A DNA stretch of 64,000 bases from Rhodoferax sp. (GCA_029866205.1 JARWZT010000003.1:124001-188000); one strand, 5' to 3'; counted from the first letter of the stretch, positions 19,009-27,986 are shown. The notes: generated by a model not told the origin, from the sequence alone. Program-made: numbers and translations.

Positions 19009-19758
19009 ATGGCCACTCGGCGCATCGCTGACGAGCCCGCGTATGTGCTGCACCGCTACGACTGGAGCGAGTCCAGCCTGATTGTGGAGGTGTTTACCCG
19101 CCACCATGGGCGTATTGCGCTGGTGGCCAAAGGTGCCAAGCGCCCGAGTTCGAGTTTTCGCCCCATTTTGCTGCCCATGCAGCCCCTGCATCTGGCGTTT
19201 GGTGGTGATGCCGAAATTCGTACCCTCAAGAGTGCGGAATGGCAGGGCGGGCACGTCATGCCCACGGGCGATGCGCTCCTGTCGGGTTACTACCTGAACG
19301 AGTTGCTGTTGACCTTGTTGGCCCGCGACGACCCGCACCCCGTGCTCTTTGAGGTTTATGCCCGGGTGGTGGAAGTGATTGCCAGCCAGCATGGCGAGGT
19401 ATTGCAGGCGGCGCTGCGCAGCTACGAGCTGCTGCTACTGCGTGAAGTGGGGCTACTTCCCCAGCTGGACCTGCAAACCATGACGATGGCTCCGCTGCTG
19501 GCAGATGCGTCTTACGTTCTGGTGCCTGAGGGCGGCTTGCGGCTGGCCCATGGCGAGGACCGGGCCAGTCTGACCGGTGCCCAATGGACCACCTTGCAGG
19601 CCGCGCTGTCCGAGGACGCACCCTTCACCACCACCTTGCGTGTCTGCGCCAACCTGAGCGCTCCACTCAAGCCTCAGTTGCGGGCATTGCTGCACTACCA
19701 TTGCGGTACCAAGACCCTGCGAACCCGGCAGATGATGATTGATATTCAGACCCTTTAA
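19009..19758 (+). CDS. recO: DNA repair protein RecO
   Basis: RecO helps RecR load RecA onto SSB-coated single strands in gap repair. The 249-residue product has the N-terminal OB-fold pattern ([20 protein letters not shown], then [13 protein letters not shown]) and the helical C-terminal half with LNELLLTLL and [13 protein letters not shown]. Its ATG directly follows the era stop codon. The rnc-era-recO-pdxJ-acpS order is conserved in many proteobacteria. Confidence 0.93.
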   Translation: MATRRIADEPAYVLHRYDWSESSLIVEVFTRHHGRIALVAKGAKRPSSSFRPILLPMQPLHLAFGGDAEIRTLKSAEWQGGHVMPTGDALLSGYYLNELLLTLLARDDPHPVLFEVYARVVEVIASQHGEVLQAALRSYELLLLREVGLLPQLDLQTMTMAPLLADASYVLVPEGGLRLAHGEDRASLTGAQWTTLQAALSEDAPFTTTLRVCANLSAPLKPQLRALLHYHCGTKTLRTRQMMIDIQTL

Positions 19759-19775
19759 CAGGCACGCTTGTTTCC

Positions 19776-20534
19776 ATGAAGACCCCTTCGACCGCACTCT
19801 CCGTCAATCTGAATAAAGTTGCGCTGGTACGCAATACCCGACATTTGGGAATTCCCAGTGTGACCCGTGCCGCCACGCTCTGTTTGCAGGCGGGCGCTTC
19901 AGGCATTACGGTGCATCCCCGCCCCGACGCGCGCCATATCCGCGCCAGCGACGTGCTGGAGCTTGCGGCGCTGATGCAGGAATGGCCCGACCGCGAGTTC
20001 AACATCGAGGGCAACCCGTTTCACAACCTGATGGACTGCGTCGGTGAATTGGTGGCGCGCCGGTTACCGGTGCACCAGGTCACCTTCGTGCCGGATGGCG
20101 AGGGCCAATTCACCAGCGATCATGGCTGGAACTTTCCCCAGGACGCCGATCGCCTGCGACCGCTGATTGCGCAGAGCCATGCGTGGGGTACGCGGGTCAG
20201 CTTGTTCATGGATGCGGAACCTGGCGCCATGGCTGCCGCGCGTGCGCTAGGGGCCGATCGCGTGGAGCTGTATACCGAACCGTATGCGGCAGCCTGGGGC
20301 GGGCCGCAGCAGACGGCGCAATTGGCGCGGTTTGTACAGGCGGCGCGCGCGGCGCTGGACGCCGGCCTGGGAGTCAACGCCGGCCACGATCTCAACCTTG
20401 ACAACCTGGCCGCCTTTGCGCGTCACGTCCCGGGTCTGCGGGAAGTGTCGATCGGCCATGCCCTGATCGGCGATGCGCTGGAGCGCGGTTATGCCGCGGC
20501 AGTGGAGGCTTATCTGCGCTGCCTGCGGCCATGA
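19776..20534 (+). CDS. pdxJ: Pyridoxine 5'-phosphate synthase
   Basis: PdxJ joins 1-deoxyxylulose 5-phosphate and 3-amino-2-oxopropyl phosphate to make pyridoxine 5'-phosphate (DXP-dependent vitamin B6 route). The TIM-barrel active-site segments are visible: [32 protein letters not shown], and [12 protein letters not shown]. The 252-residue length is normal. Asn-Lys in the first segment replaces the Asp-His of the E. coli enzyme; I recall this variant from related Comamonadaceae. It is coupled by a 4-nt overlap to acpS. Confidence 0.93.
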   Translation: MKTPSTALSVNLNKVALVRNTRHLGIPSVTRAATLCLQAGASGITVHPRPDARHIRASDVLELAALMQEWPDREFNIEGNPFHNLMDCVGELVARRLPVHQVTFVPDGEGQFTSDHGWNFPQDADRLRPLIAQSHAWGTRVSLFMDAEPGAMAAARALGADRVELYTEPYAAAWGGPQQTAQLARFVQAARAALDAGLGVNAGHDLNLDNLAAFARHVPGLREVSIGHALIGDALERGYAAAVEAYLRCLRP

Positions 20535-20923
20535 TTTACGGCATAGGCACCGACATTTGCGACATCCGCCGTATCCGCGCCAGCTTGGAGCGCCATGGCG
20601 ATCGCTTTGCCGCCCGGGTCTTGTCGGCAGGTGAGCTAGCCACTTGGAAAGCCCGCAGTGCGCGATGGCCTGAGCGCGGTGTGCGCTACCTGGCTACGCG
20701 CTTTAGCGCCAAAGAAGCCTTCAGCAAAGCCATTGGGCTGGGTATGCGCATGCCCATGGCGTGGCGTCTGTGCGAGATCGCCAACTTGCCAAGCGGAGCA
20801 CCGGTGGTGGTGTTGCATGGCGGTTTGAAATCCTGGTTTGAGTCCAAAAGCCTCAAAGCCCAGGTCACCCTGAGTGACGAGAGTGACTACGCGGTGAGTT
20901 TTTGCATCGTTGAGACCCTATAG
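20531..20923 (+). CDS. acpS: Holo-ACP synthase
   Basis: AcpS transfers the 4'-phosphopantetheine arm from CoA to the acyl carrier protein encoded upstream in the window. The 130-residue enzyme has the magnesium-binding [10 protein letters not shown] (Asp8) and the second motif [13 protein letters not shown]. Its start overlaps the pdxJ stop (ATGA), the common pdxJ-acpS pairing. Confidence 0.95.
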   Translation: MIYGIGTDICDIRRIRASLERHGDRFAARVLSAGELATWKARSARWPERGVRYLATRFSAKEAFSKAIGLGMRMPMAWRLCEIANLPSGAPVVVLHGGLKSWFESKSLKAQVTLSDESDYAVSFCIVETL

Positions 20924-20972
20924 CCACCACCAGGCTGTTTCATCCCCATCTCCAATCACGTCGTTCTGCCCT

Positions 20973-22064
20973 ATGAGTTTTCACGCGCCTTTGGTCATTG
21001 ACATCGCCGGCACCCGCCTCACGGCAGAGGACCGCACGCGCCTGAGCCTTCCCCTGGTGGGCGGGCTTATCCTTTTTGGTCGCAATTGGGAAAGCCGCAG
21101 CCAACTCAGCGCGCTTTGCAAGAGCATCAAGCGTCTGCGTCCGGACCTGCTGATCTGCGTTGACCATGAGGGCGGCCGTGTTCAGCGCTTCAGGACCGAT
21201 GGCTTCACCCACCTGCCGCCCATGGGCGCATTGGGCGAAATGTGGCTGGCTGCGCCCAAGTCGGGCCGCAAGGCGGGGCCCCTGGACGCTGTGCGCGCGG
21301 CCAGTGCCTGTGGCTTTGTGCTGGGATCCGAGCTGCGCGCCTGTGGTGTGGACTTCAGTTTCACGCCCGTGCTTGACCTGGACCACGGCGCCAGCGGTGT
21401 CATCGGCGACCGGGCTTTTGCGCGCGACCCGCGTGTGGTCAGTTTGCTGGCCCAAGGTCTGGCCCATGGTTTGTTGCAAAGCGGCATGGGCAGTTGCGGC
21501 AAGCACTTTCCTGGCCACGGCTTTGTCAAAGCCGACTCGCATTTGGCGGTGCCGGTGGACAAGCGCAGCCTCAAAACCATTCTGGCGGACGACGCTGCGC
21601 CTTACCGCTGGCTGGGAGCGACGCTGTGTAGCGTGATGCCAGCCCATGTGATTTATCCCAAGGTTGACCCCCGCCCGGCGGGTTTTTCCCGTATTTGGTT
21701 GCAAGACATATTGCGCGGTCAACTCGGGTTTGAAGGCGTGGTGTTCAGTGACGACCTCTCCATGGCGGGCGCCCGCACCTTGGAGGGGCAGGCACTGAGC
21801 TATACCGAGGCTGCCCTCGCAGCCTTGGCTGCCGGCTGCGATATGGTGCTGTTGTGTAACCAGTCGCTGCCCCAGCCCGATGGCTCCAAGCCCTTGGACG
21901 AGCTCATTGCAGGATTGACCCAAGCCCATCTTCAGGGCACATGGTGCATGGATGAGCGCAGCGAGGAACGGCGTCTCGAGCTGCTGCCACGCTTTGCGTC
22001 TCCTGATTGGGACCGCTTGATGGTGTCATCAGCCTATATGCAAGCGTTGGACTGGCTGCCTTGA
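20973..22064 (+). CDS. nagZ: Beta-N-acetylhexosaminidase NagZ
   Basis: A cytoplasmic glycoside hydrolase of family 3 that removes N-acetylglucosamine from muropeptides in cell-wall recycling. The start MSFHAPLVIDIAG at ATG 20973 is the conserved beginning; an earlier TTG in frame lies in the acpS end. CVDHEGGRVQRF, GKHFPGHGFVKADSHLA (catalytic loop His) and the nucleophile Asp in FSDDLSMAG are all present. The 363-residue single-domain size fits NagZ. Confidence 0.94.
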   Translation: MSFHAPLVIDIAGTRLTAEDRTRLSLPLVGGLILFGRNWESRSQLSALCKSIKRLRPDLLICVDHEGGRVQRFRTDGFTHLPPMGALGEMWLAAPKSGRKAGPLDAVRAASACGFVLGSELRACGVDFSFTPVLDLDHGASGVIGDRAFARDPRVVSLLAQGLAHGLLQSGMGSCGKHFPGHGFVKADSHLAVPVDKRSLKTILADDAAPYRWLGATLCSVMPAHVIYPKVDPRPAGFSRIWLQDILRGQLGFEGVVFSDDLSMAGARTLEGQALSYTEAALAALAAGCDMVLLCNQSLPQPDGSKPLDELIAGLTQAHLQGTWCMDERSEERRLELLPRFASPDWDRLMVSSAYMQALDWLP

Positions 22065-22137
22065 AGGTAGCTTGGCCACGGCGTGCTACGATCTGTGGCG
22101 CAGTACTTTTGCTAGCCCCTCTTAAAATTTTTACATC

Positions 22138-22371
22138 ATGAAACTAAATTCCCTGCTCGCCGCCGCCGTCCTGTGTTCGGCAGCTGCGTGGTCCTTCGCG
22201 CAGACAGCCCCTGCCGTCGCTCCCGCCGTGGTGCAGCCCGCACCGGCCGCTGCAGTGGACAAAACGCTCAAGGCAGAAAAGCCGACCAAAAAACATGCCA
22301 AAAAGCACGCACACAAGGTCAGCGCCAAAAAACACAAGGCCACCAAGCACAAGAAAAAAGCGGCGATGTGA
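22138..22371 (+). CDS. Small secreted Ala/Lys/His-rich protein
   Basis: A 77-residue protein. Residues 1-21 are a signal peptide ending AWSFAQ. The mature part begins Ala/Pro/Val-rich and ends with a strongly basic tail of KKHAKKH-type repeats. No enzyme motif is present. Similar low-complexity basic exports (acid-shock-like or histone-H1-like) occur in Proteobacteria. A role in the periplasm with acidic polymers or metals through the histidines is only a guess. It has its own intrinsic terminator 20 bases downstream, so it is probably a single-gene transcript. Confidence 0.72.
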   Translation: MKLNSLLAAAVLCSAAAWSFAQTAPAVAPAVVQPAPAAAVDKTLKAEKPTKKHAKKHAHKVSAKKHKATKHKKKAAM

Positions 22372-22390
22372 TCGGATGGATTGCCGAAAA

Positions 22391-22414
22391 AGGCCCCGAG
22401 AGGGTCTTTTTTTT
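22391..22414 (+). terminator. Rho-independent terminator
   Basis: AGGCCC (22391-22396) pairs with GGGTCT (22402-22407, one G-U), followed by eight T. It ends the transcript of the small basic secreted protein. Confidence 0.75.
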
Positions 22415-22460
22415 GGCCTGCTGCTTCGCTCCCATGCCGCAGCGGCAGCGACAGCGAATC

Positions 22461-22688
22461 CTAAGGTGAGCGGTGCAGTCGGGGTGCCGACAGGGCGATG
22501 ATCTGGTCCGCCGTCGCTTGGTCGATATTGCGATTGCCGGCCAATAATTTTTGTTTCAGAAGCAGGTCACGCAATTGCTGCACATCCCGCACAGATGGAG
22601 CGACCTTGATTTGGGCGAGTGCGGCCTGGCTGTTGCCCGATTGCACCAATGCGGCAACCTTGGGTGCCCAGACACTAGGACGCGACAT
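22461..22688 (-). CDS. Conserved-looking small hypothetical protein
   Basis: A 75-residue protein beginning MSRPSVWAPKVAALVQSG, probably two or three helices, with no signal peptide or membrane segment. A clear ribosome site (AGGGGAAG) lies seven bases before the ATG at 22688, which makes it a credible gene. A much longer minus-strand reading of the same frame, reaching 23843, lies antisense to the patatin gene and is not real. It is divergent from the patatin lipoprotein gene with 63 bases between starts, so the two may share a control region. Function unknown. Confidence 0.6.
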   Translation of the reverse strand: MSRPSVWAPKVAALVQSGNSQAALAQIKVAPSVRDVQQLRDLLLKQKLLAGNRNIDQATADQIIALSAPRLHRSP

Positions 22689-22751
22689 GCATACTTCCCC
22701 TGATATTTCTATGGTTAAAAGCCATTTTGTCACACTGTGATTCCAAAACGC

Positions 22752-23672
22752 ATGAACAAAACATCTTTGAAATGGGGGGCTACGGTCCTCGTATTGTTGT
22801 TGGGTGGGTGTGCAAGCCCTCCGTCTTTGCCTCCGCAGACTCCGCAGACTCCGGCCAGTCCAACCGCAGCGGTTGCACCGGTTGTCAAGGTCCCGCCCCG
22901 CATTGGATTGGCGTTGGGTGGAGGGGCTGCGCGCGGTTTTGCACATGTGGGAGTGATTCAGGTACTTGAAGAGGCCGGCATCCGTCCGACGCTGGTCACC
23001 GGTACCTCTGCGGGCAGTTTGGTTGCGGCCCTGTACGCCAGTGGCAAGTCCGGGGCCCAGCTTCAGCAGGTCGCCGAAACCATGGAAGAGGCCACTATTG
23101 CAGATTGGACCTTGCAAATCTTTACCCGCGGCGTGCTGCGCGGGGAGGCCTTGGCCAAATACGTCAACGCCCAGGTGGGGCAAAAGCCGATCGAGGCCAT
23201 GGTGATTCCCTTGGGCATTGTGGCCACCGACCTCAATAGCGGCAATGAAGTGCTTTTCCAGCGTGGCGATACGGGTACCGCCGTGCGGGCGTCTAGCGCT
23301 GTTCCTGCGGTCTTTCAACCCGTGAAAGTCGGAACCCGGGAATACGTCGATGGTGGTCTGGTGTCTCCGGTGCCTGTGCGGGCCGCCCGAAAAATGGGAG
23401 CGGAGGTGATTATTGCGGTCGACATCTCCACGCCACCCGAGGCAAGTTCGGCGAACGGCACACTCGAAATCTTGCTGCAGACCTTCACCATCATGGGCAA
23501 AAGTATCAGCACGATTGAGCTCAAAGACGCCGATGTGCTGGTTCGCCCCTCGTTGCAAGGCGTCTCCAGTGCGGATTTCGGCGCCCGAAAGCGCTCCATT
23601 GAGGCCGGGCGCCAGGCCATGCTCCTGGCCTTGCCGCAGTTGCGTACGGCCATTGAGGCCAAAACGCACTGA
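22752..23672 (+). CDS. Patatin-like phospholipase, probable lipoprotein (RssA type)
   Basis: A 306-residue protein with a lipoprotein signal peptide: the lipobox LLLGGC places the lipidated Cys at residue 20, followed by a Pro/Ala linker to about 50. The patatin domain has the oxyanion loop GGGAARG, the nucleophile Ser in GTSAGS and the catalytic Asp in YVDGGLVSP, so the Ser-Asp dyad is complete. Start ATG 22752 places the signal peptide correctly; a GTG five codons earlier is possible. The predicted role is lipid acyl hydrolysis at the envelope; the true substrate is unknown. Confidence 0.85.
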   Translation: MNKTSLKWGATVLVLLLGGCASPPSLPPQTPQTPASPTAAVAPVVKVPPRIGLALGGGAARGFAHVGVIQVLEEAGIRPTLVTGTSAGSLVAALYASGKSGAQLQQVAETMEEATIADWTLQIFTRGVLRGEALAKYVNAQVGQKPIEAMVIPLGIVATDLNSGNEVLFQRGDTGTAVRASSAVPAVFQPVKVGTREYVDGGLVSPVPVRAARKMGAEVIIAVDISTPPEASSANGTLEILLQTFTIMGKSISTIELKDADVLVRPSLQGVSSADFGARKRSIEAGRQAMLLALPQLRTAIEAKTH

Positions 23673-23728
23673 TTTCGTTGCAGCTTGAGCCTTGAGCCTG
23701 CGGTGTGTGCGCAGCCCCGTTAGCAGCC

Positions 23729-23762
23729 GAAAAAAAAAGGCCTCGTTTTGCAACGAGGCCTT
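23729..23762 (-). terminator. Rho-independent terminator of the phasin gene
   Basis: AAGGCCTCGTT (23737-23747) and AACGAGGCCTT (23752-23762) form a perfect 11-bp stem around a 4-base loop. On the minus strand it is followed by a long U run (the A run at 23730-23738 on plus). It lies about 150 bases after the phasin stop. Confidence 0.85.
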
Positions 23763-23909
23763 GAAGGGATCCCTGAACCCGAAGGTTTCGAAAGGACCCG
23801 AGGAGACAACCGGTGCGAAACGATTTGTTTCGCGAGCAATCATTATCTCAGGGTTTTCCCTTGGTTTTTGGGTGCAAGTAAATAAATTGCCTGCACCCGT
23901 TCGCCTGAA

Positions 23910-24461
23910 TTAACGCTTTTTGGCAGCGGCAGTTGCTTGCTTCGTTGCATTGGTCGCCGTGGCGGCAACCGCATTGAAGTTGGCTTCAGCGACGTCAGTG
24001 GCTTGTTTCACTGCTTTTTGAACCGATTCCAAAGCGGAGCTGGCTGCAGAGACCGCGCTCTTCATCACGGCAACGGCAGACTCCGAACCGGCGGGAGCGT
24101 TCTTGGCTGCGCTCTCGACCAAAGCGGCAAATTTTTGTTGGGCTTCAGCGGTTTGGGCTTCCACAGATTTGGTGAACTCAGCGCCAGCGCCGGTGGCGAT
24201 GTCATACAGGTGACGGCTGTAAGCAGCGGTCTTTTCAGCCAAAGGCTGCAGCAAACCAGATTGCAGAGCCAACAGTTCTTGCGCGTCTTTCACGCTCAAC
24301 ATGGTTTGGGCGTGGCTGGAAGCCTCAGACAAAGCAGCTTTGGAAGCGGTCAGGTTCAGTTCGACGATTTTCTCGACGCCTTCGAAAGCCTTATTGGTCA
24401 GGCCAAACATGGTTTCCATGTTGGATTTGTGGGAGGCCATTACTTGTTCTACGGTCAGCAT
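23910..24461 (-). CDS. phaP: Phasin, PHA granule-associated protein
   Basis: A 183-residue phasin, a coat protein of polyhydroxyalkanoate granules. The protein begins [20 protein letters not shown], typical of the phasin family (TIGR01841 type), continues with the amphipathic [13 protein letters not shown] helix, and ends in an Ala/Thr/Lys-rich tail ([12 protein letters not shown]). The start at 24461 follows a GGAG ribosome site; a longer frame upstream has no support. It has a good sigma-70-like promoter flanked by two palindromic operators, and its own terminator. No PHA synthase gene lies in the window. Confidence 0.93.
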   Translation of the reverse strand: MLTVEQVMASHKSNMETMFGLTNKAFEGVEKIVELNLTASKAALSEASSHAQTMLSVKDAQELLALQSGLLQPLAEKTAAYSRHLYDIATGAGAEFTKSVEAQTAEAQQKFAALVESAAKNAPAGSESAVAVMKSAVSAASSALESVQKAVKQATDVAEANFNAVAATATNATKQATAAAKKR

Positions 24462-24526
24462 AAAAATACTCCAAAAAGTTAAGTTTGAAAAACCATCTGC
24501 TCCGTAACCCAACCCCCGGTTGCTTA

Positions 24527-24541
24527 TGTTGCAGTGCAGCA
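24527..24541. promoter_or_regulatory. Operator 1 of the phasin promoter (candidate PhaR site)
   Basis: TGTTGCAGTGCAGCA is a near-perfect 15-base palindrome lying at the expected transcription start of phaP. It has the same TGTTGC-N3-GCA-N-CA layout as the site at 24586. PhaR repressors bind TGC/GCA-rich palindromes at phasin promoters, so PhaR is the likely ligand. Confidence 0.6.
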
Positions 24542-24549
24542 TGGTTGGA

Positions 24550-24577
24550 ATTATAGGCATGAAAAACGACGGTGCAA
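24550..24577 (-). promoter_or_regulatory. phaP promoter
   Basis: On the minus strand TTGCAC (24577-24572) and a perfect TATAAT (24555-24550) are 16 bases apart. This gives a transcript starting near 24543 with a leader of about 80 nt. The promoter lies between two matching palindromes. Confidence 0.75.
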
Positions 24578-24585
24578 GACTTTTT

Positions 24586-24600
24586 TGTTGCGCCGCAACA
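24586..24600. promoter_or_regulatory. Operator 2 of the phasin promoter (candidate PhaR site)
   Basis: TGTTGCGCCGCAACA is a perfect 15-base palindrome directly upstream of the phaP -35 box. Its centre is 59 bases from that of operator 1. T runs flank it on both sides, so it could also act as a weak terminator, but its pairing with operator 1 argues for protein binding. Confidence 0.62.
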
Positions 24601-24819
24601 TTTTTTCGCGTTTTCTTTGAAAAATTTTTTCAAACATAGATTGAAATCATGTTTTCAGAGGAGAAGGCGCGCTATTTGCCGCTCTTGTGCGGTCGCCGCT
24701 GGGACCGCGCCAGCATCCTTGGCGCGTGCCAGGGTGGCAAAATTCAGCGTCCCCGATCTTCCACTTGCAGCCTGAGCAGGAGTGAATGTGCCTGCATACC
24801 CACAATTCTCATTTCAAGC

Positions 24820-25248
24820 ATGTCCAAACCCCGTCCGGCAAGTCGTAGCGATTACCGCGCTTGGCGCGCCATTTCCACCCGGTGGATGGACAACGATGCC
24901 TATGGTCACGTCAACAATGTCGTGTACTACAGCTGGTTTGACACCGCCGTCAATGCCTATCTGATTGAACACGGCGCCTTGGACCTTGTCGGCGGTGATG
25001 CCATTGGCTTGGTAGTGGAAACCCATTGCAACTATTTCGCGCCCCTGTCCTTCCCCCAAACGGTGGACATTGGCTTGCGGGTGGCGCACCGAGGCACCTC
25101 GAGCGTGCGGTATGAACTAGGCATTTTCGGCAGCGGCGATACTGCGGCGGCCCAGGGCCACTTTGTCCACGTGTACGTTGATGCGCAGACGCGAAAACCC
25201 ACGCCACTTTCACCCACTCTCTTATCCGTACTGGATGCTTTGCTATGA
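24820..25248 (+). CDS. Acyl-CoA thioesterase, 4HBT hot-dog family
   Basis: A 142-residue single hot-dog-fold thioesterase. The segment WMDNDAYGHVNNVVYYSWFD contains the active-site Asp and the conserved HVNN of the FadM/YbgC group. It probably hydrolyses short or medium acyl-CoAs in the cytoplasm. The ATG at 24820 begins the conserved part; an upstream in-frame extension from 24649 crosses the phasin control region and is unlikely. It is coupled by a 4-nt overlap to the nitroreductase gene. Confidence 0.82.
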   Translation: MSKPRPASRSDYRAWRAISTRWMDNDAYGHVNNVVYYSWFDTAVNAYLIEHGALDLVGGDAIGLVVETHCNYFAPLSFPQTVDIGLRVAHRGTSSVRYELGIFGSGDTAAAQGHFVHVYVDAQTRKPTPLSPTLLSVLDALL

Positions 25249-25955
25249 ACGCTGCCCCTACAGACTCCAACCCGGTCGATCTGGCCATTACCTCGCGCAT
25301 GTCGGTGCGCGCTTTTACCAGCCGACCCGTTGAAAAGACAGTGTTGGCGCATTTGATCGAAGTGGCGAGCCGGGCCCCCTCGGGCACCAACACCCAACCC
25401 TGGAAAGTCTATGTGCTGCAGGGCGGCAGTCGCGACAGCCTGGTGGCGCAAGTGTGCGCCGCCCATGATGCCGTACGGGCCGACCCGGCGCTGGGCGCGC
25501 AGTACGTGGAGGAATATGACTACTACCCTGAAAAATGGGTCAGTCCGTATATTGACCGACGCCGTGAAAACGGCTGGGGCCTGTATGGACTGTTGGGCAT
25601 TGGCAAGGGCGACAAAGACCAAATGCATGCCCAACACCAGCGCAACTACCGTTTTTTTGATGCACCGGTGGGCTTGATGTTCACCATGGACCGGGTACTG
25701 GGGCGGGGGTCCTTGGTGGACTACGGCATGTTCATGCAAAACATCATGGTGGCCGCACGCGGACATGGCTTGTCGACGTGTCCGCAAGCCGCTTGGAATG
25801 GCTTTGCCAAGATTATTCTTCCCCACATCGGCGCGGGCCCGGACGAGATGCTGGTCTGCGGCATGGCCCTGGGCTATGCCGACGAGACAGCGCCGGTGAA
25901 CCGCTTTCACACACCACGGGTACCGGTTCAGGATTTCACGACTTGGCTGGAATAA
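25245..25955 (+). CDS. Nitroreductase-family flavoprotein
   Basis: A 236-residue FMN-dependent nitroreductase-fold protein. The FMN-binding SRMSVRAF and ASRAPSGTNTQPWKVYV near the N-terminus and the MALGYADETAPVN segment near the C-terminus are characteristic. Such enzymes reduce nitro groups, quinones or enones with NAD(P)H; the natural substrate is not known here. The ATGA overlap with the thioesterase suggests a joint role, perhaps with acyl-CoA intermediates. Confidence 0.82.
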   Translation: MNAAPTDSNPVDLAITSRMSVRAFTSRPVEKTVLAHLIEVASRAPSGTNTQPWKVYVLQGGSRDSLVAQVCAAHDAVRADPALGAQYVEEYDYYPEKWVSPYIDRRRENGWGLYGLLGIGKGDKDQMHAQHQRNYRFFDAPVGLMFTMDRVLGRGSLVDYGMFMQNIMVAARGHGLSTCPQAAWNGFAKIILPHIGAGPDEMLVCGMALGYADETAPVNRFHTPRVPVQDFTTWLE

Positions 25956-25989
25956 CAGTTCTGACTTTTCACAACGTATAAGGCATTCA

Positions 25990-26988
25990 ATGACTTCCAC
26001 TATTCAAAAACCCCGCATCCTGGTGACCCGGGCGATCTTCCCTCAGGTCATTGAGCGCCTAGCCGCGCACTTTGAGGTTGAAGCAAACCCGGCCGATGAT
26101 TTGTGGGACCGTGCTGAGTTGCTGCGACGCTTGCAGGGCAAAGTGGGCGTGTTCACCACTGGAGTGGAACGCATCGATGCCGCGCTTTTGAGCCAATGCC
26201 CGGACCTGAAGATTTGCGCCAATATGACGGTGGGTTACAACAACTTTGACCTGCAAGCCATGACGGCGGCAGGCGTCTTGGGCACCAACGCGCCCGACGT
26301 ACTGACCGAGACCACGGCCGACTTTGGCTTTGCGCTGCTGATGGCTACGGCGCGGCGGGTCACGGAGAGCGAGCATTTCTTGCGTGCAGGTCAGTGGACG
26401 CGGTGGAGCTATGACATGTTCTCAGGCGCCGAGGTCCACGGCAGCACGCTGGGCATCTTGGGCATGGGCCGTATCGGGCAGGCGATTGCACGGCGCGGCG
26501 CTTTGGGGTTTGGCATGCAGGTGATTTACCACAACCGTTCGCCCTTGAGCGCCACGCTGGAACAGGAGTGCAAGGCGCGTTACGTGAGCAAGGAGGACTT
26601 GCTCAAGTCGGCAGACCACCTGGTCTTGGTGGTTCCGTACAGTGCGGCCTCACACCATAGTATTGGCGCAGCCGAGTTGGGTTTGATGAAACCTACCGCC
26701 ACGCTGATCAACATCGCGCGCGGTGGCATCGTGGACGACGCTGCGCTGGCGAAGGCGCTCAAGAGCCGGGTCATTGCCGCGGCCGGGCTGGATGTATTTG
26801 AGGGCGAGCCCAGCGTTCACCCGGAATTGCTGCAGGTGCCCAATGTGGTGCTCACGCCGCACATCGCCAGCGCCACCGAGGGCACGCGCCGTGCCATGGC
26901 CGATCTCGCGGTGAACAACCTGGTCGGCTATCTCGTGCAGGGATGGGCGGTGACACCACTCAACCCCGAGGTCAACGCAGCGGCTTGA
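25990..26988 (+). CDS. D-2-hydroxyacid dehydrogenase, glyoxylate/hydroxypyruvate reductase type
   Basis: A 332-residue NAD(P)-dependent D-isomer 2-hydroxyacid dehydrogenase. The nucleotide-binding glycine motif is LGMGRIGQAIA, and the catalytic Arg, Glu and His are in NIARGGIVDD, DVFEGEP and LTPHIAS. The MTVGYNNFDL segment near residue 80 is typical of the GhrB branch, which reduces glyoxylate and hydroxypyruvate. It follows the nitroreductase after 34 bases and could belong to the same transcript. Confidence 0.86.
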   Translation: MTSTIQKPRILVTRAIFPQVIERLAAHFEVEANPADDLWDRAELLRRLQGKVGVFTTGVERIDAALLSQCPDLKICANMTVGYNNFDLQAMTAAGVLGTNAPDVLTETTADFGFALLMATARRVTESEHFLRAGQWTRWSYDMFSGAEVHGSTLGILGMGRIGQAIARRGALGFGMQVIYHNRSPLSATLEQECKARYVSKEDLLKSADHLVLVVPYSAASHHSIGAAELGLMKPTATLINIARGGIVDDAALAKALKSRVIAAAGLDVFEGEPSVHPELLQVPNVVLTPHIASATEGTRRAMADLAVNNLVGYLVQGWAVTPLNPEVNAAA

Positions 26989-27009
26989 CGCCGCGACCCA
27001 GGGTGCGTC

Positions 27010-27918
27010 TCACAGCAGCGCCAGCACGCTGTCTTTGAGCAGCGCTAAGGTGGCCTGCTGGGTGAGCGTGGTGGGGCGCGACGCACTGAGTGCCACACTC
27101 AGGCCAATCCGCAAGGGCTGGGCGTTGGAGACGATGGAGCGCATGCTGAACGCGCTGGGGCGGGCCGAGCGGGCGACCGCGTTGCGCGACAAGATGGCGC
27201 AACCGGCACCGTCGTCCACCAAATCCAGAATGGCAGAGATGCCGTCGATCTCCAGACCAATGCTGGGCCGGCAACCGAGTGCGGCCATCTCAGACTCCAC
27301 AAACATGCGAATCGCGTTGGGGCGACTCGGAATGACCAAGGGCAGGGCAGCGATTTCTTGCAGGGCGATCGGGCCGGGCGGGGGATCCTCTTGCAGGCCC
27401 AGTGGTCTGGCCTGCACCAACAAAAGCTCTTCACGGATCAGCGGGCTGACTTCCAGACCCGATACCGAAACCGTGTTGTAAAGCACCGCAATGTCCAGGC
27501 GCCCAGTGGTCAGGCCGTCTTGCATGGCGGTCGAGAGGCCTTCGCTGATGGACAGCTGGGCCTGCGGCAATTGCAGCCGAAACGCGCGCGTTAATGGAAC
27601 GGTCAGCACGCGGGCCACACTGGGCGGCAGCCCCAGGGCCACGCGCCCGGCCAAGCCCCCGCGCACACGCGCCAGGTCCTCGCGTGCGCGCGCCACCTGG
27701 TGCAAGATGCCGCGCCCGTGCTCCAGCAGCAGTTGCCCGGCTTCGGTGGGGGCGGCCCCGCGACCGTTGCGCGTGAGCAGGGTCTGGTGCAGCCCGACCT
27801 CGAGCAGGCGCACCTGGCGACTGAGCATGGGTTGGGTGGTGTTCAATGCCGCGGCGGCGCGGGTAAAGCTGCCCAGTTCGGCCACGCGGACAAAATATTC
27901 GAGTTGCTTGAGATCCAT
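27010..27918 (-). CDS. LysR-type transcriptional regulator of the 4-hydroxybenzoate/protocatechuate operon
   Basis: A 302-residue LysR regulator. The N-terminal winged helix-turn-helix is MDLKQLEYFVRVAELGSFTR with ALNTTQPMLSRQVRLLE as the recognition part; residues 90-300 form the periplasmic-binding-like effector domain. The start at 27918 follows a GGAAGGGC ribosome site; the longer upstream reading would cross the operator region. It is divergent from the catabolic operon, the classic LysR layout, and a T-N11-A palindrome lies in between. The effector is probably a pathway intermediate such as protocatechuate, by analogy with PmdR-type regulators. Confidence 0.88.
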   Translation of the reverse strand: MDLKQLEYFVRVAELGSFTRAAAALNTTQPMLSRQVRLLEVGLHQTLLTRNGRGAAPTEAGQLLLEHGRGILHQVARAREDLARVRGGLAGRVALGLPPSVARVLTVPLTRAFRLQLPQAQLSISEGLSTAMQDGLTTGRLDIAVLYNTVSVSGLEVSPLIREELLLVQARPLGLQEDPPPGPIALQEIAALPLVIPSRPNAIRMFVESEMAALGCRPSIGLEIDGISAILDLVDDGAGCAILSRNAVARSARPSAFSMRSIVSNAQPLRIGLSVALSASRPTTLTQQATLALLKDSVLALL

Positions 27919-27973
27919 CGCCCTTCCTTTTTTGCGATTTTCACATGGCATGGGCTGTGTTATGCGTTTTTTG

Positions 27974-27986
27974 TCTATCTGATAGA
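27974..27986. promoter_or_regulatory. LysR-type operator (T-N11-A palindrome)
   Basis: TCTATCTGATAGA is a perfect palindrome with one central base and fits the T-N11-A rule for LysR boxes. It lies 56 bases before the regulator start and 75 before the first catabolic gene, the usual place for shared control. Confidence 0.68.

Noticed and set aside
22461..23843. Long minus-strand frame of 460 codons
   Set aside because: It is antisense to the patatin gene for most of its length. Only its last 75 codons, with their own ribosome site, look like a gene.
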